Source: Fibrobacter sp. (GTDB taxonomy: Bacteria; Fibrobacterota; Fibrobacteria; Fibrobacterales; Fibrobacteraceae). From it: a stretch of DNA of 38,773 nt. Both the position numbers and the translations under genes were made by a program. The notes under the pieces were generated by a model. It was not told where the DNA came from, made no database searches, and saw nothing but the letters and a program-made list of their open reading frames with translations. The stretch spans positions 1-38,773 of the forward strand of contig JAKSIM010000027.1 in NCBI GenBank assembly GCA_024398845.1. Direction: 5' to 3'. Every line of letters starts with the position of its first letter. The stretch's first letter is position 1. Shown here piece after piece: positions 15,129 through 23,588 of the stretch.

Positions 15129-17921
15129 ATGAAACGAGTAGTAACGGGTTTGGCTCTTGCTCTGGCTATCGGAGCTTATGCTGACCATCCCCAGACCATA
15201 AATAAGTATGGCATGGTCGGTGTCAATAAAACTCAGTCCGCTCAGTCTTTGGGACATTCCAAGTTGTCGTTCACTTTGCTTGGTGATGTTACCATGGGGA
15301 ACGATATGTTCGGTAGCGACAGGGCTGGGTATGCTATTGGAAGTGCAAATCAAAAGGCCAACGTAAATGACTTTATGGGGGCTAACGCCAATGTGGGCTT
15401 TGCCATTGGTATTTGGCATTATTTTGACATTGGTGCGACGCTTCCGGTTTATTACGACCAGTTCTCTGGTGAAACGGCCTGCACTGGCGAAGATGTTACT
15501 GCAGGCTGCGATCCGGCCGCTCTCGCTTCGACCAAGAATGGGTACATTGGTAACCTTCGTGCCGATTTGAAGATTCGTTTCCCGCTTCCCGAAGACCATC
15601 CTATGGATCTCGCCTTGTTTGGGCGTATCGCATTCCCGTCTTCGAACTCTGTAAAGCAGGGCGTGTGGATTCGCGAACCGGAATACATTGGCACTAAGGC
15701 CTATGATATCAATGGCGAAATGGGTTACTTTGCATATCCGTTTGGTTCTCAGAACACCACCTTTACGGGTGGCCTGGCTATGACAATCGATCTTGATAAG
15801 ATGGATATGTTCCCGTTCCTCCTCCACTTGAACGGTGGTTACCGCTACACGAATAATGGCGATTACATGTCGCTTCCGTTTATGAGTGTCGCCACGGAAC
15901 TCTATTTCATGGACTTCCTTTCTTTGTTCGTGGAATACTACTGGGATATCCAGTTGGACGACTTCACTCGTTATGGAATGTATCCGAATCCCGATGGCAC
16001 GTATCCTAAGTACAGCCAGAATCTTGACATGAAGCAGCTGACGGGTGCCCTCGTATTCCACCTGCCGGTTGGTCTCGATATCCATCTCGGTGGTTCTTAT
16101 TACCTCGGTGGAAAGGGCAATACACTCTCTTATGTTAACGTTCTTGAAAACTCCGAACGTCCCGCTGGTGTTACCCTTATGGATGCTCGCGTGAATCCGC
16201 AATTCACCATTTATGGTGGCCTTACCTGGAGTGGCTTCCTGCTTGCTCAGGACCGCGATGGCGATGGCGTTGTGGATGATGAAGACAACTGCCCGGATGA
16301 CTACGGTGAACGCTTGAACCAGGGTTGCCCGCTTGGCAATCCGGACGTTGATGAGGATGGCGTTTGCGATGCTTGGGTTGCCGAGAAGGGCTTCCAGGCT
16401 CAGTTCGATGAAGTTTGCGAAGGCGTTGATGAATGCCCGAACGAAGCTGGCGACGGCGACGATGGTTGCCCGCTCGAAGATCCGGACCCGGATAAGGATG
16501 GCGTCTGCGATGGTTGGGTAAGCCAGAAGAAGATGGAAAAGAAGTTCAAGGATATTTGCGAAGGCATTGATGCATGCCCGGCCGAAGCTGGTACCGTCGG
16601 CAACAAGGGTTGCCCGGAAGACAATCCGGACCCGGATAACGATGGTATGTGCTCTCCGTGGGTGACCGACAAGGGTAAGCTTGGTGACTTTGCCAACGTT
16701 TGCCAGGGCTACGATATGTGCCCGGGTGAAGCTGGTCCTAAGGCCAATAAGGGTTGCGCTTGGGATGATCCGGACTCCGATGGTGACGGCCTCTGCGACG
16801 AATGGGTGACCCAGAAGAAGATGGGCTACTACTTCGAAAAGGCTGCCGAAGATGAAAACATCAAGAAGCAGTGGTTTATCGAAAAGACCTGTAAGGGTAT
16901 CGACAAGTGCCCGACTGAATTTGGTCCGGCCGGCAACGAAGGTTGCCCGCTCGGTCAGCCGGATACCGACAAGGATGGTATCTGCGACGCTTGGGTTACC
17001 GAAAAGAATATGCTCGAACAGTACGAAGGTATTTGCTCTGGTATCGACAAGTGCCCGACCGAACCGGGTGAAGCCTTTGCTCAGGGTTGCCCGATGGATA
17101 ATCCGGATGCCGATGGCGACAGCCTCTGCGCTCCGTGGGTCTCTGAAAAGGGTATGACGAAGGACTTCGCTAACATGTGCCACGGCGTTGACAAGTGCCC
17201 GGCCGAAGCTGGTCCGGAATGGAACAAGGGTTGCCCGGCCGAAAATCCTGACCCTGACCAGGATAGCATTTGCTCTCCGTGGGTCACCAAGCAGAAGATG
17301 CTTGACCAGTTCAAGGATGTTTGCCATGGTTATGACCGTTGCGAAGACGAAGCTGGTCCGGAATGGAACAAGGGTTGCCCGATGGAAGATGATCCGGATG
17401 CCGATAAGGATGGCGTCTGCTCTGAATGGGTATCTAACAAGAAGCTCCTCGACCAGTTCAAGGAAACTTGTACCGGTATCGACCGCTGCCCGGATGTCGC
17501 TGGCGACGATGGCCATGGCTGCCCGAAGAAGCCGGTCGAAAAGCTTGATGGTGTGACCTTCAAGAGCGGCAAGGCTACTCTCGAATCCAATGCCAAGATG
17601 ATTTTGAAGAACGTTGCCAAGAAGCTGAACACCGAAGAGTACATGGACCTGAAGATTGTGATCCAGGGCCATACGGATAACGTCGGTAAGGAAAAGACCA
17701 ACCAGAAGCTTTCTGAGAACCGCGCTAAGGAAGTGATGAAGGCCTTGACTAAGGCTGGTGTGAAGAAGGATCGTATCCAGGCTATTGGTATGGGTTCTAG
17801 CTGCCCGGTCGACGACAATAACACTGCCGATGGTCGTGAAATGAACCGCCGTATCGAAATGCACTTCGCTTCTCCGGATAACGACGGTACAAAGTGCGAA
17901 AGCAACTTTGTTGCTGAATAA
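15129..17921 (+). CDS. OmpA-family outer-membrane protein with TSP3-like repeats
   Basis: 930 aa with a signal peptide (MKRVVTGLALALAIGAYA). Residues about 20-370 form an outer-membrane beta-barrel-like region with alternating aromatic residues. From about 375 comes a calcium-type Asp-rich stretch (DRDGDGVVDDEDNCPDD). This is followed by eight repeats of about 42 residues, each with DPDxDxDGxC, WV, a helical spacer, CxGxDxCPxExG and GCP; the fourth carries an insertion of about 14 residues. The C-terminal OmpA domain (about 808-930) has the peptidoglycan-binding pattern (IQGHTDNVGK, NQKLSENRAKEV, NRRIEMHF). It likely anchors the outer membrane to the wall and projects or spans the periplasm with the repeats. 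AAGGAG precedes the ATG, a small hairpin (15099-15112) lies in the leader, and a strong terminator follows. Confidence 0.92.
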   Translation: MKRVVTGLALALAIGAYADHPQTINKYGMVGVNKTQSAQSLGHSKLSFTLLGDVTMGNDMFGSDRAGYAIGSANQKANVNDFMGANANVGFAIGIWHYFDIGATLPVYYDQFSGETACTGEDVTAGCDPAALASTKNGYIGNLRADLKIRFPLPEDHPMDLALFGRIAFPSSNSVKQGVWIREPEYIGTKAYDINGEMGYFAYPFGSQNTTFTGGLAMTIDLDKMDMFPFLLHLNGGYRYTNNGDYMSLPFMSVATELYFMDFLSLFVEYYWDIQLDDFTRYGMYPNPDGTYPKYSQNLDMKQLTGALVFHLPVGLDIHLGGSYYLGGKGNTLSYVNVLENSERPAGVTLMDARVNPQFTIYGGLTWSGFLLAQDRDGDGVVDDEDNCPDDYGERLNQGCPLGNPDVDEDGVCDAWVAEKGFQAQFDEVCEGVDECPNEAGDGDDGCPLEDPDPDKDGVCDGWVSQKKMEKKFKDICEGIDACPAEAGTVGNKGCPEDNPDPDNDGMCSPWVTDKGKLGDFANVCQGYDMCPGEAGPKANKGCAWDDPDSDGDGLCDEWVTQKKMGYYFEKAAEDENIKKQWFIEKTCKGIDKCPTEFGPAGNEGCPLGQPDTDKDGICDAWVTEKNMLEQYEGICSGIDKCPTEPGEAFAQGCPMDNPDADGDSLCAPWVSEKGMTKDFANMCHGVDKCPAEAGPEWNKGCPAENPDPDQDSICSPWVTKQKMLDQFKDVCHGYDRCEDEAGPEWNKGCPMEDDPDADKDGVCSEWVSNKKLLDQFKETCTGIDRCPDVAGDDGHGCPKKPVEKLDGVTFKSGKATLESNAKMILKNVAKKLNTEEYMDLKIVIQGHTDNVGKEKTNQKLSENRAKEVMKALTKAGVKKDRIQAIGMGSSCPVDDNNTADGREMNRRIEMHFASPDNDGTKCESNFVAE
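16338..17525 (+). repeat. eight in-frame repeats of about 126 bp (TSP3-like)
   Basis: Each unit begins with N/D-P-D-x-D, then C and W-V, and ends G-C-P. Codons such as CCGGAC and GGTTGCCCG recur. The fourth unit is longer (YYFEKAAEDENIKKQWF insertion). Five Cys per unit and one invariant Trp are the main fixed points. Confidence 0.85.
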
Positions 17922-17950
17922 ACTAAACTAGTATAGAGTCTTGGTTAATT

Positions 17951-17981
17951 GCCCTTGGCCATTTTGGCCAGGGGCTTTTTT
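17951..17981 (+). terminator. terminator of the OmpA gene
   Basis: GCCCTTGGCC and GGCCAGGGGC pair around ATTTT with one G-U, followed by T-rich sequence to 17981. Confidence 0.9.
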
Positions 17982-17994
17982 GTACATTTGGGGC

Positions 17995-18204
17995 ATGACG
18001 AAATTAGATGAAATTATGACAGCGAATAATTTGGTGAACCATGCTCTTGTGGAGGCTATGCCCGGGCATTTGAACCACAAGATGGTGCAGAAGGCGAGGC
18101 TCGGTAAAAAGCCGGTTCCACGCCATACGCAGGACCTTATCGTAGAAGCGTTGAACATTGTGCTTGCTCCGGAAACCAAGTACCGCAGGGAGAACTTGTT
18201 CTAG
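17995..18204 (+). CDS. small HTH-like protein
   Basis: 69 aa from ATG 17995; an in-frame TTG upstream lies within the terminator and is rejected. The pattern MTKLDEIMTANNLVNHALVEAM, HLNHKMVQKARLGKKPVPRHTQ and DLIVEALNIVL resembles the four or five helices of a small Cro/XRE-type DNA-binding domain, with the Gln-Lys-Ala-Arg-x-Gly-Lys stretch as the likely recognition region. No partner domain is present. No clear ribosome site is visible; the ATG follows the terminator by 13 bases. It may regulate an unknown gene or bind RNA. Confidence 0.6.
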   Translation: MTKLDEIMTANNLVNHALVEAMPGHLNHKMVQKARLGKKPVPRHTQDLIVEALNIVLAPETKYRRENLF

Positions 18205-18210
18205 CCAAAA

Positions 18211-18250
18211 GCGTCATCCTGGAATGAGCGCAGCGAGTGACGGGATCCAT
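18211..18250. repeat. short intergenic repeat-type element
   Basis: CGTCATCCTGGAATGAGCGC followed by AGCGAGTGACGGGATCC has the form of a dispersed intergenic element (GTCA…TGAC arms around GCGCAGCG). Only one copy lies in this window, so its dispersed nature is from general recognition, not seen here. Confidence 0.35.
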
Positions 18251-18283
18251 GAAACCAGTTTTTTTTATATATATTAGAGTCAT

Positions 18284-19096
18284 ATGCAGCAATATTTAGA
18301 CTTACTTAAAGACATTATTGACAACGGCGTAGACCGTTCCGACCGCACGGGTACGGGTACCCGCAGTGTGTTTGGCCGCCAGACCCGTTTTGACCTTTCG
18401 AAGGGTTTTCCGTGCCTCACCACAAAGAAACTTCACTTGCGTTCCATTATTCATGAACTGCTCTGGTTCTTGAAGGGCGATACGAACATCAAGTATTTGC
18501 ACGATAACAAGGTGACCATTTGGGACGAATGGGCCGACGAAAACGGCGACCTCGGCCCGGTGTACGGCCACCAGTGGCGCAGCTGGCCGACTCCCGATGG
18601 CGGCCACATTGACCAGATTCAGAATTTGATTAACAGCCTCAAGAACAATCCCGATTCCCGCAGGCACCTGGTGTGCGCCTGGAATGTGGCCGAAGTCGAC
18701 AAGATGGCCTTGCCGCCTTGCCACTGCCTGTTCCAGTTCTACGTAGGTGGCGTAGGGGCTTCGGGCAAGCGCAAACTCAGTTGCCAGTTGTACCAGCGTA
18801 GTGCCGACATGTTCCTCGGGGTGCCGTTCAACATCGCGTCTTATTCGCTCTTGACTATGATGCTCGCGCAGGTATGCGGTTACGAAGCCGGTGAATTTGT
18901 TCATACTTTTGGCGATTTGCACTTGTATAGCAACCATTTTGACCAGGCCCGCGAACAGCTGAGTCGTACGCCGCGCGCCCTCCCGACCATGAAGATGAAC
19001 CCCGACGTGAAGGATTTGTTCGACTTCAAGTTCGAGGACTTCGAGCTCGTGGATTACGACCCGTATCCGACCATCAAGGCCCCGATAGCAGTTTAA
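18284..19096 (+). CDS. thyA: thymidylate synthase
   Basis: 270 aa, close to the 264 aa of the E. coli enzyme. The folate and dUMP motifs are all present: [12 protein letters not shown] at the N-terminus (dUMP phosphate Arg21), the catalytic Cys146 in [12 protein letters not shown], and the [17 protein letters not shown] stretch. It converts dUMP and methylene-tetrahydrofolate to dTMP and dihydrofolate. The dihydrofolate is recycled by the folA product downstream. There is no good ribosome site; a TATATT at 18270-18275 ends only eight bases before the ATG, so the mRNA may be leaderless. Confidence 0.97.
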   Translation: MQQYLDLLKDIIDNGVDRSDRTGTGTRSVFGRQTRFDLSKGFPCLTTKKLHLRSIIHELLWFLKGDTNIKYLHDNKVTIWDEWADENGDLGPVYGHQWRSWPTPDGGHIDQIQNLINSLKNNPDSRRHLVCAWNVAEVDKMALPPCHCLFQFYVGGVGASGKRKLSCQLYQRSADMFLGVPFNIASYSLLTMMLAQVCGYEAGEFVHTFGDLHLYSNHFDQAREQLSRTPRALPTMKMNPDVKDLFDFKFEDFELVDYDPYPTIKAPIAV

Positions 19097-19100
19097 TTAT

Positions 19101-19191
19101 GAATTACGAAGTACGAATTACAAGATTTATAATCGCGGCTGCGCCGCCTTACACTTTCTCATACCTCATAACTCATACCTCATAACTCATC
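19101..19191. repeat. heptad-repeat element with GC palindrome, copy 1
   Basis: The left arm holds three 7-bp units (GAATTAC, GAAGTAC, GAATTAC; 19101-19121). The centre is GCGGCTGCGCCGCC (19135-19148). The right arm holds four 7-bp units alternating CTCATAC and CTCATAA (19158-19185). It fills the thyA-folA gap. The same palindrome with different heptads occurs twice at 38.4-38.5 kb. Confidence 0.75.
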
Positions 19192-19200
19192 TTGACCCCT

Positions 19201-19689
19201 ATGCTTATTTCCGCAATTGTTGCTGTTTCCCAAAATAACGTGATTGGCCGTGATGGCCACCTCCCGTGGCATTTGTCCGCGGACCTCAAACGCTTTAAAG
19301 CCATTACCACGGGTCACTCCATTATTCTTGGACGCAAGAATTACGATGATATTGGCCGGCCGCTCCCGAACCGCACGAATTACGTGCTCACGCGGAACAC
19401 CGCGTTCGAGGCGCCAGGGTGTATCGTGTGCAGTAGCCTCGAACGGGCCTTGGAACAGGCCCGCGCCGCCGGCGAGACGGAGTGTTTTATTATTGGCGGC
19501 GCCGCGGTGTACCGCGAGGCGATGCCGCTCGTTAACAAGCTCTACTTCACGAAGGTCCTTGCCGATGTCGATGGGGACGTTCAGTTTCCGGATTGGGGCG
19601 AGGGTTGGCGCATGCTGAGTGAGGAACTTTTCCCTGCTGACGAGAAAAACGACTTCGCTACTGCTTACCAGGTTTGGGAACGTATTTAA
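19201..19689 (+). CDS. folA: dihydrofolate reductase
   Basis: 162 aa from ATG 19201; a TTG three codons earlier lies against the repeat element and is not preferred. Family motifs: ISAIVAVSQNNVIGRDGHLPWHLSADLKRFK (substrate loop, with acidic residue from SADLKRF), GHSIILGRKNYDDIG (NADPH phosphate site) and IIGGAAVYREAMP (second NADPH loop). It reduces dihydrofolate made by ThyA to tetrahydrofolate. The thyA-folA order is common. No ribosome site is evident, so translation initiation may depend on context. A hairpin terminator starts within its stop codon. Confidence 0.95.
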   Translation: MLISAIVAVSQNNVIGRDGHLPWHLSADLKRFKAITTGHSIILGRKNYDDIGRPLPNRTNYVLTRNTAFEAPGCIVCSSLERALEQARAAGETECFIIGGAAVYREAMPLVNKLYFTKVLADVDGDVQFPDWGEGWRMLSEELFPADEKNDFATAYQVWERI

Positions 19690-19708
19690 CGCATGATTTG
19701 CGTTTTTT
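19688..19708 (+). terminator. terminator of folA
   Basis: AACGCA and TGCGTT pair around TGATT, followed by T-rich sequence. The stem uses the last two bases of the stop codon. Confidence 0.65.
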
Positions 19709-19735
19709 GTGACTGAATTAACACTATTCCAGATT

Positions 19736-19760
19736 GGAGTGCACCACGCACTCCTTTTTT
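19736..19760 (+). terminator. second terminator before the diguanylate cyclase gene
   Basis: GGAGTGC and GCACTCC pair around ACCAC, followed by six Ts. It ends only 16 bases before the ATG at 19777, so either it is a backup terminator for folA or it attenuates transcription into the next gene. Confidence 0.8.
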
Positions 19761-19776
19761 ATGTAGTTTCTTTGGT

Positions 19777-21471
19777 ATGTTAGAGGAAATTTACACAAAG
19801 AAGATGCGTGGTGCGGTGTGTATGGCGATTGCCGTGCTCGTTATCGTCGTTGTGGTGCTTTTCTTTAAAAACGTAGGTTCCAAGGGTGTGGACGAGAACC
19901 TTTTGCGCCTGGACCAGGATTGGTCCATAACTTTCCGCGATACGAACTTTGTTGTTCCCTCTGTTACGAACTTCAAGGTGTTCAAGGATCTTCGTAGAGG
20001 GGATTCCATTGTGTACACCAAGAAGCTTGATTCTTCAGTTCCTCCTTCGTCAATTCTTCGCTTTAGGACCTATCATTCGTCGGTGCGGGTCATGTTGGGG
20101 AAAAAGGTCCTGTACGAGTACGGGGGAGATTTGTTCCAGCAAGATTTGATGGTTGGGAATGGTTTCCATTACGTGCATCTACCTTCGAACTTGAAGGGGA
20201 AAAAATTGCGCATTACGGTTGTTGTTTCTGAAAAGTCTACGAATCACCCGTGTTCGGCGTTTGAAATTATTGACCCGACCAAGCCGTTTGATTACTTTGC
20301 CCGGCATTCATTCTCTTTGGGGGTTGGTTTATTCCTGAGCTTGCTCGGCTTGTTGGCCGTATTCTCGGGAATTTTGGCGATGACGTACAGCCGGTCTTTT
20401 TTGCGATTGGTGCTGATTGGCGTTCTCGCGTTTTTGCTAGGGACTTGGACGCTTTGCTACATGAAGGTGATGCAGGTGTTCTCTATGGATTACGCCTTTA
20501 ACACCAAGATGGAGTACGTGGTGCTCTACCTGATGCCGATTCCCATCGAGATGCTTTTGCTGAGCATGCGACGCGGCAAGATTGCGGTTTGGAAGTGGTA
20601 CGGGCTTGTGTGCATGTTCTTTGGTAATATCCTTTTCTTTGTGATGAGTTCCATTTTGCACTTGACCAATGTGCTCCATTATACGGAATGCCTGGGATTC
20701 TTCCACATTTACGTTTTTGTGGGCTTCCTTTACCTTATTTTTAGCGGAACGCTTTACGATCGCCGGGCGGGGCTTCCCGAGAAGATTTTCACGATTAGTA
20801 TTGCGGTGTTCGGCTTTTTTGCCGTACTCGACATGATTCGCTACAATATCCAGCAGATTTATGCGTTTGACGCGCTGTTCTTTAGTTCAACTTGGCTTCC
20901 GCTGGGGAGCTTGCTGTTCATTATTTTGCTAATCGTAAGCTTCTTTGTTTACTTGTACGATATGATTATGGACCGTACCGAGAAGGAAGTGCTTAAGCAG
21001 ATGGCTTTCAGGGATTCGTTGACGGGCCTTTACAACCGTGCAAAGTGCGAGCAGGTCTTTGAAGTGCTCAATAAGGGGACGGGGGACTATGCCATTGTGA
21101 GTGTCGATATGAACGGGCTCAAGAAGGTGAACGATACGTTTGGCCATGCGGAGGGCGATAACTTCATTTGTGCGTTTGCCGAGGTATTCAAGATTGCTTT
21201 TTGTGGTGTGGGGACGACTATTCGCATGGGTGGGGACGAGTTTGTCGCTATTGTTCGTGCCGAGCATATGGAAGATCTCCAGAGAGCCCTGACTTGTATG
21301 GAAAGGCTTGAAAAGGAATATTCTGCCAATTTGCCTGTTGAAATGGACGCTTCGTATGGCTATGCGGTGCATAGGGTGGCTGATGACGCGAAGGCTATGG
21401 ATATTTACCGTATGGCCGATGCCAAGATGTACGCCATGAAGGTCAGCTGTCATAAATTGCGTAGCTTGTAA
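19777..21471 (+). CDS. membrane diguanylate cyclase (GGDEF)
   Basis: 564 aa. One N-terminal membrane helix (about 11-33), a periplasmic beta-rich region (about 34-170, 7TMR-DISM-like by arrangement), and a run of about seven membrane helices (about 176-400) precede the cytoplasmic GGDEF domain (about 405-564). The domain opens DSLTGLYNRAKCEQVF, has VSVDMNGLKKVNDTFGHAEGD, and carries intact GGDEF at residues 485-489, so it should synthesise c-di-GMP. An EAL domain is absent. Start: ATG 19777 has no good ribosome site; ATG 19804 (Met10) is the alternative. A terminator upstream isolates it from folA, and one follows. The sensed signal is unknown. Confidence 0.9.
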   Translation: MLEEIYTKKMRGAVCMAIAVLVIVVVVLFFKNVGSKGVDENLLRLDQDWSITFRDTNFVVPSVTNFKVFKDLRRGDSIVYTKKLDSSVPPSSILRFRTYHSSVRVMLGKKVLYEYGGDLFQQDLMVGNGFHYVHLPSNLKGKKLRITVVVSEKSTNHPCSAFEIIDPTKPFDYFARHSFSLGVGLFLSLLGLLAVFSGILAMTYSRSFLRLVLIGVLAFLLGTWTLCYMKVMQVFSMDYAFNTKMEYVVLYLMPIPIEMLLLSMRRGKIAVWKWYGLVCMFFGNILFFVMSSILHLTNVLHYTECLGFFHIYVFVGFLYLIFSGTLYDRRAGLPEKIFTISIAVFGFFAVLDMIRYNIQQIYAFDALFFSSTWLPLGSLLFIILLIVSFFVYLYDMIMDRTEKEVLKQMAFRDSLTGLYNRAKCEQVFEVLNKGTGDYAIVSVDMNGLKKVNDTFGHAEGDNFICAFAEVFKIAFCGVGTTIRMGGDEFVAIVRAEHMEDLQRALTCMERLEKEYSANLPVEMDASYGYAVHRVADDAKAMDIYRMADAKMYAMKVSCHKLRSL

Positions 21472-21500
21472 TTCAAAAAAAATTTGAATTCGTTTTTTTT
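21470..21500 (+). terminator. terminator of the diguanylate cyclase gene
   Basis: AATTCAAA and TTTGAATT pair around five As, with a run of eight Ts after CG. The stem is AT-only, but the T run is strong. Confidence 0.65.
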
Positions 21501-21542
21501 GATGTTAAAAACGATTATTTTTGTATATCTTTTTGAGGTCTT

Positions 21543-22829
21543 ATGATTGAATTCGATATATTCTATAAACTGGCCGCTGCACTTGGAATAGGTTTTGTTA
21601 TTGGTATGCAGCGCGAAGGTTCTAACAACAGCAACCAGGCGCATCATCCTGCCGGGTTGCGTACTTTCTCTATTGTAAGTTTGTGTGGTGCTGTTGCGGC
21701 GTATCTCGGAGAACTCATGAATTCCGTTGCGCCTTTTGTGACGGGCTTTGTTGTTCTTGGCCTTTTGCTCATGGCAAGCCACATTGCTTATGGCTTTAGC
21801 CGGGCCGAAGATAAAACGAATTTTGACGGTATCACCACTAGCGTTTCGTTTTTCATGATTTATTTTTTGGGAGCTTTGTGCTGGTACAACAAGCTCCTGG
21901 AAGCGGGCATGCTCATGTTCGTGCTTTTGTGGCTGTTGACGTTAAAGCGTCAGTTGCACAAGATTGCGACCATGATTTCGACCGAAGATATTATTGCCGC
22001 GGTGAAGTTCGCGGTGGTTTCCTTGATGATTTTGCCGTTCTTGCCGAATCAGGCTTATGGCCCCCCTGGACTCGAAGTCTTGAACCCGCATACGATTTGG
22101 CTCTTTGTGGTGTTCATCAGCGGTATCGGCTTTATAAGTTACGTGCTCATCAAGATTATTGGCCCAGGTAAAGGCATTTGGCTTACGGGCTTGTTTGGCG
22201 GTCTCGCGAGCAGTACGGCTTTGACGTTGAATATGGTGGGGCGCAGTCGCGAAAACGAGAGTTACGCCAACGACTTTACCATGAGCATTGTGCTGAGCTG
22301 GGCCGTGATGTATGCGCGACTCTACCTCATCTGCATTTTCCTTATGCCAAGGTTGGCGGGCGTTTTGGCAATCCCACTTCTGGTTCCTGTTGTTCCGAGC
22401 CTCGCGTATTCTTTGTACTTAAAGTTCAAGGATGGGCGCGACCATACGCAAAAGTCTTCGGATTTCAGCAATCCGTTTAAGCTTTTGCCGGCAATCAAGT
22501 TTGGCCTCATTTTTACGGCGGTGATGTTCGTTGCGAATGCGGCGCGCGTGTACTTTGGAAACGGCGCTCTCATTGCCTGCAGTTTTTTGGGCGGTGCCGC
22601 CGAAATGGATGCCGTGGCGTTCTCCCTTATCGACATGAGCATGAAGGCCGCCATCGAAAATCGCGAACTCATCCTTTCGCTTTTGTTCGCGAGCCTCGCC
22701 AATACCATCACCAAGGGGCTTTTGGTGTTCTTCCTTGGCGCAAAAGCCATGCGCAGGCCCATTATCCCGGCGGTGCTCCTCATTTGCGGCGTGACCGGTG
22801 TTATGATTGGTTTTTACTTTGTCGTTTAA
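21543..22829 (+). CDS. MgtC/DUF4010-family membrane protein
   Basis: 428 aa with about 12 hydrophobic segments. The N-terminal MgtC-like domain has GIGFVIGMQREG and the AGLRTFSIVSLCGAVAAYL motif. The C-terminal DUF4010 part (about 175-428) has GLFGGLASSTALTLNMVGRSR and FLGGAAEMDAVAFSLIDMS. MgtC proteins are linked to Mg and acid stress or virulence in other bacteria; the function of the DUF4010 form is not established. GAGG precedes the ATG. thiD starts three bases after its stop, so the two share a transcript, with no obvious functional link. Confidence 0.85.
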   Translation: MIEFDIFYKLAAALGIGFVIGMQREGSNNSNQAHHPAGLRTFSIVSLCGAVAAYLGELMNSVAPFVTGFVVLGLLLMASHIAYGFSRAEDKTNFDGITTSVSFFMIYFLGALCWYNKLLEAGMLMFVLLWLLTLKRQLHKIATMISTEDIIAAVKFAVVSLMILPFLPNQAYGPPGLEVLNPHTIWLFVVFISGIGFISYVLIKIIGPGKGIWLTGLFGGLASSTALTLNMVGRSRENESYANDFTMSIVLSWAVMYARLYLICIFLMPRLAGVLAIPLLVPVVPSLAYSLYLKFKDGRDHTQKSSDFSNPFKLLPAIKFGLIFTAVMFVANAARVYFGNGALIACSFLGGAAEMDAVAFSLIDMSMKAAIENRELILSLLFASLANTITKGLLVFFLGAKAMRRPIIPAVLLICGVTGVMIGFYFVV

Positions 22830-22832
22830 CTT

Positions 22833-23588
22833 ATGCCTCGAAATTTGACTTACGCTTTGACTATTGCTGGTTTTGACGGTAGTGCCGGCGCGGGATACTT
22901 GGCCGACGTTAAAACCATGGCCCATTTTGGTGTCTATGGCCAGGCGGTCTGTACGGCGCTCACCATCCAGAATGAATCTGAATTTTTGGATCCCGGGTGG
23001 ATTCCCGTAAAAACAATCGAAGCCCAGTTACAAACGCTTTTTAAAAAGCACGAGTTCCATTTTGTCAAAATCGGTTTGATACAGAATGCGCAAGCGCTAA
23101 AGCGTGTTGTTGATTTTGTGCGAGAGAAGGTGCAAGACGCCTTTATTATTTGGGATCCGATTGCAAGCGCTACTGCTGGCTTTAACTTTTTGGATGGCGA
23201 GGAACGTGAAAAATTTCTCGACATTATGAAAAAGATTGATTTGGTGACTCCGAACTTCGATGAATTCCGGTTCCTAGGTTTGGAATCTGCCGTCAAATGT
23301 GGCAAAATCTCGCTAGGTAAGGATTTTGCGGTGCTCCTAAAAGGGGGCCACACCCAGGACGTGGAGGCGGTAGATACGCTTTTTGCCAAAGATGGTCAAT
23401 CGTATCGCTTTGCGTCGCCTAGGATTCCTGGGGCGGGGAAACATGGCACGGGTTGCAACTTGAGCAGTGCCATCCTTGCGAACGTGGCCTTGGGCAAAAC
23501 GTTGCCGGAGGCCTGCAAAACGGCAAAAAATTATATGAGCGAATTCATTGTGAGCGGTGAAGGCCGGCTTGGCTTTATTTGGCCGTGA
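22833..23588 (+). CDS. thiD: hydroxymethylpyrimidine / phosphomethylpyrimidine kinase
   Basis: 251 aa, the usual length. The N-terminal motif TIAGFDGSAGAGYLADVKTM is the ribokinase-family substrate motif (most ThiD have SDSSGGAG). The active-site end GAGKHGTGCNLSSAI (about 201-215) carries the catalytic Cys-region and anion hole. It phosphorylates HMP and HMP-P in thiamine synthesis. DG replaces the usual DS in the first motif, which leaves room for a related pyridoxal or salvage kinase role. It starts three bases after the membrane-protein gene and its end overlaps the convergent lepB end by 14 bases. Confidence 0.82.
   Translation: MPRNLTYALTIAGFDGSAGAGYLADVKTMAHFGVYGQAVCTALTIQNESEFLDPGWIPVKTIEAQLQTLFKKHEFHFVKIGLIQNAQALKRVVDFVREKVQDAFIIWDPIASATAGFNFLDGEEREKFLDIMKKIDLVTPNFDEFRFLGLESAVKCGKISLGKDFAVLLKGGHTQDVEAVDTLFAKDGQSYRFASPRIPGAGKHGTGCNLSSAILANVALGKTLPEACKTAKNYMSEFIVSGEGRLGFIWP

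Noticed and set aside
15093..17864. 923-aa open frame antisense to the OmpA gene
   Set aside because: The repeated, biased codons of the OmpA repeats leave the reverse strand free of stops; no recognisable domain.
17941..17994. N-terminal extension of the small HTH-like gene
   Set aside because: The extra codons read through the OmpA terminator hairpin.
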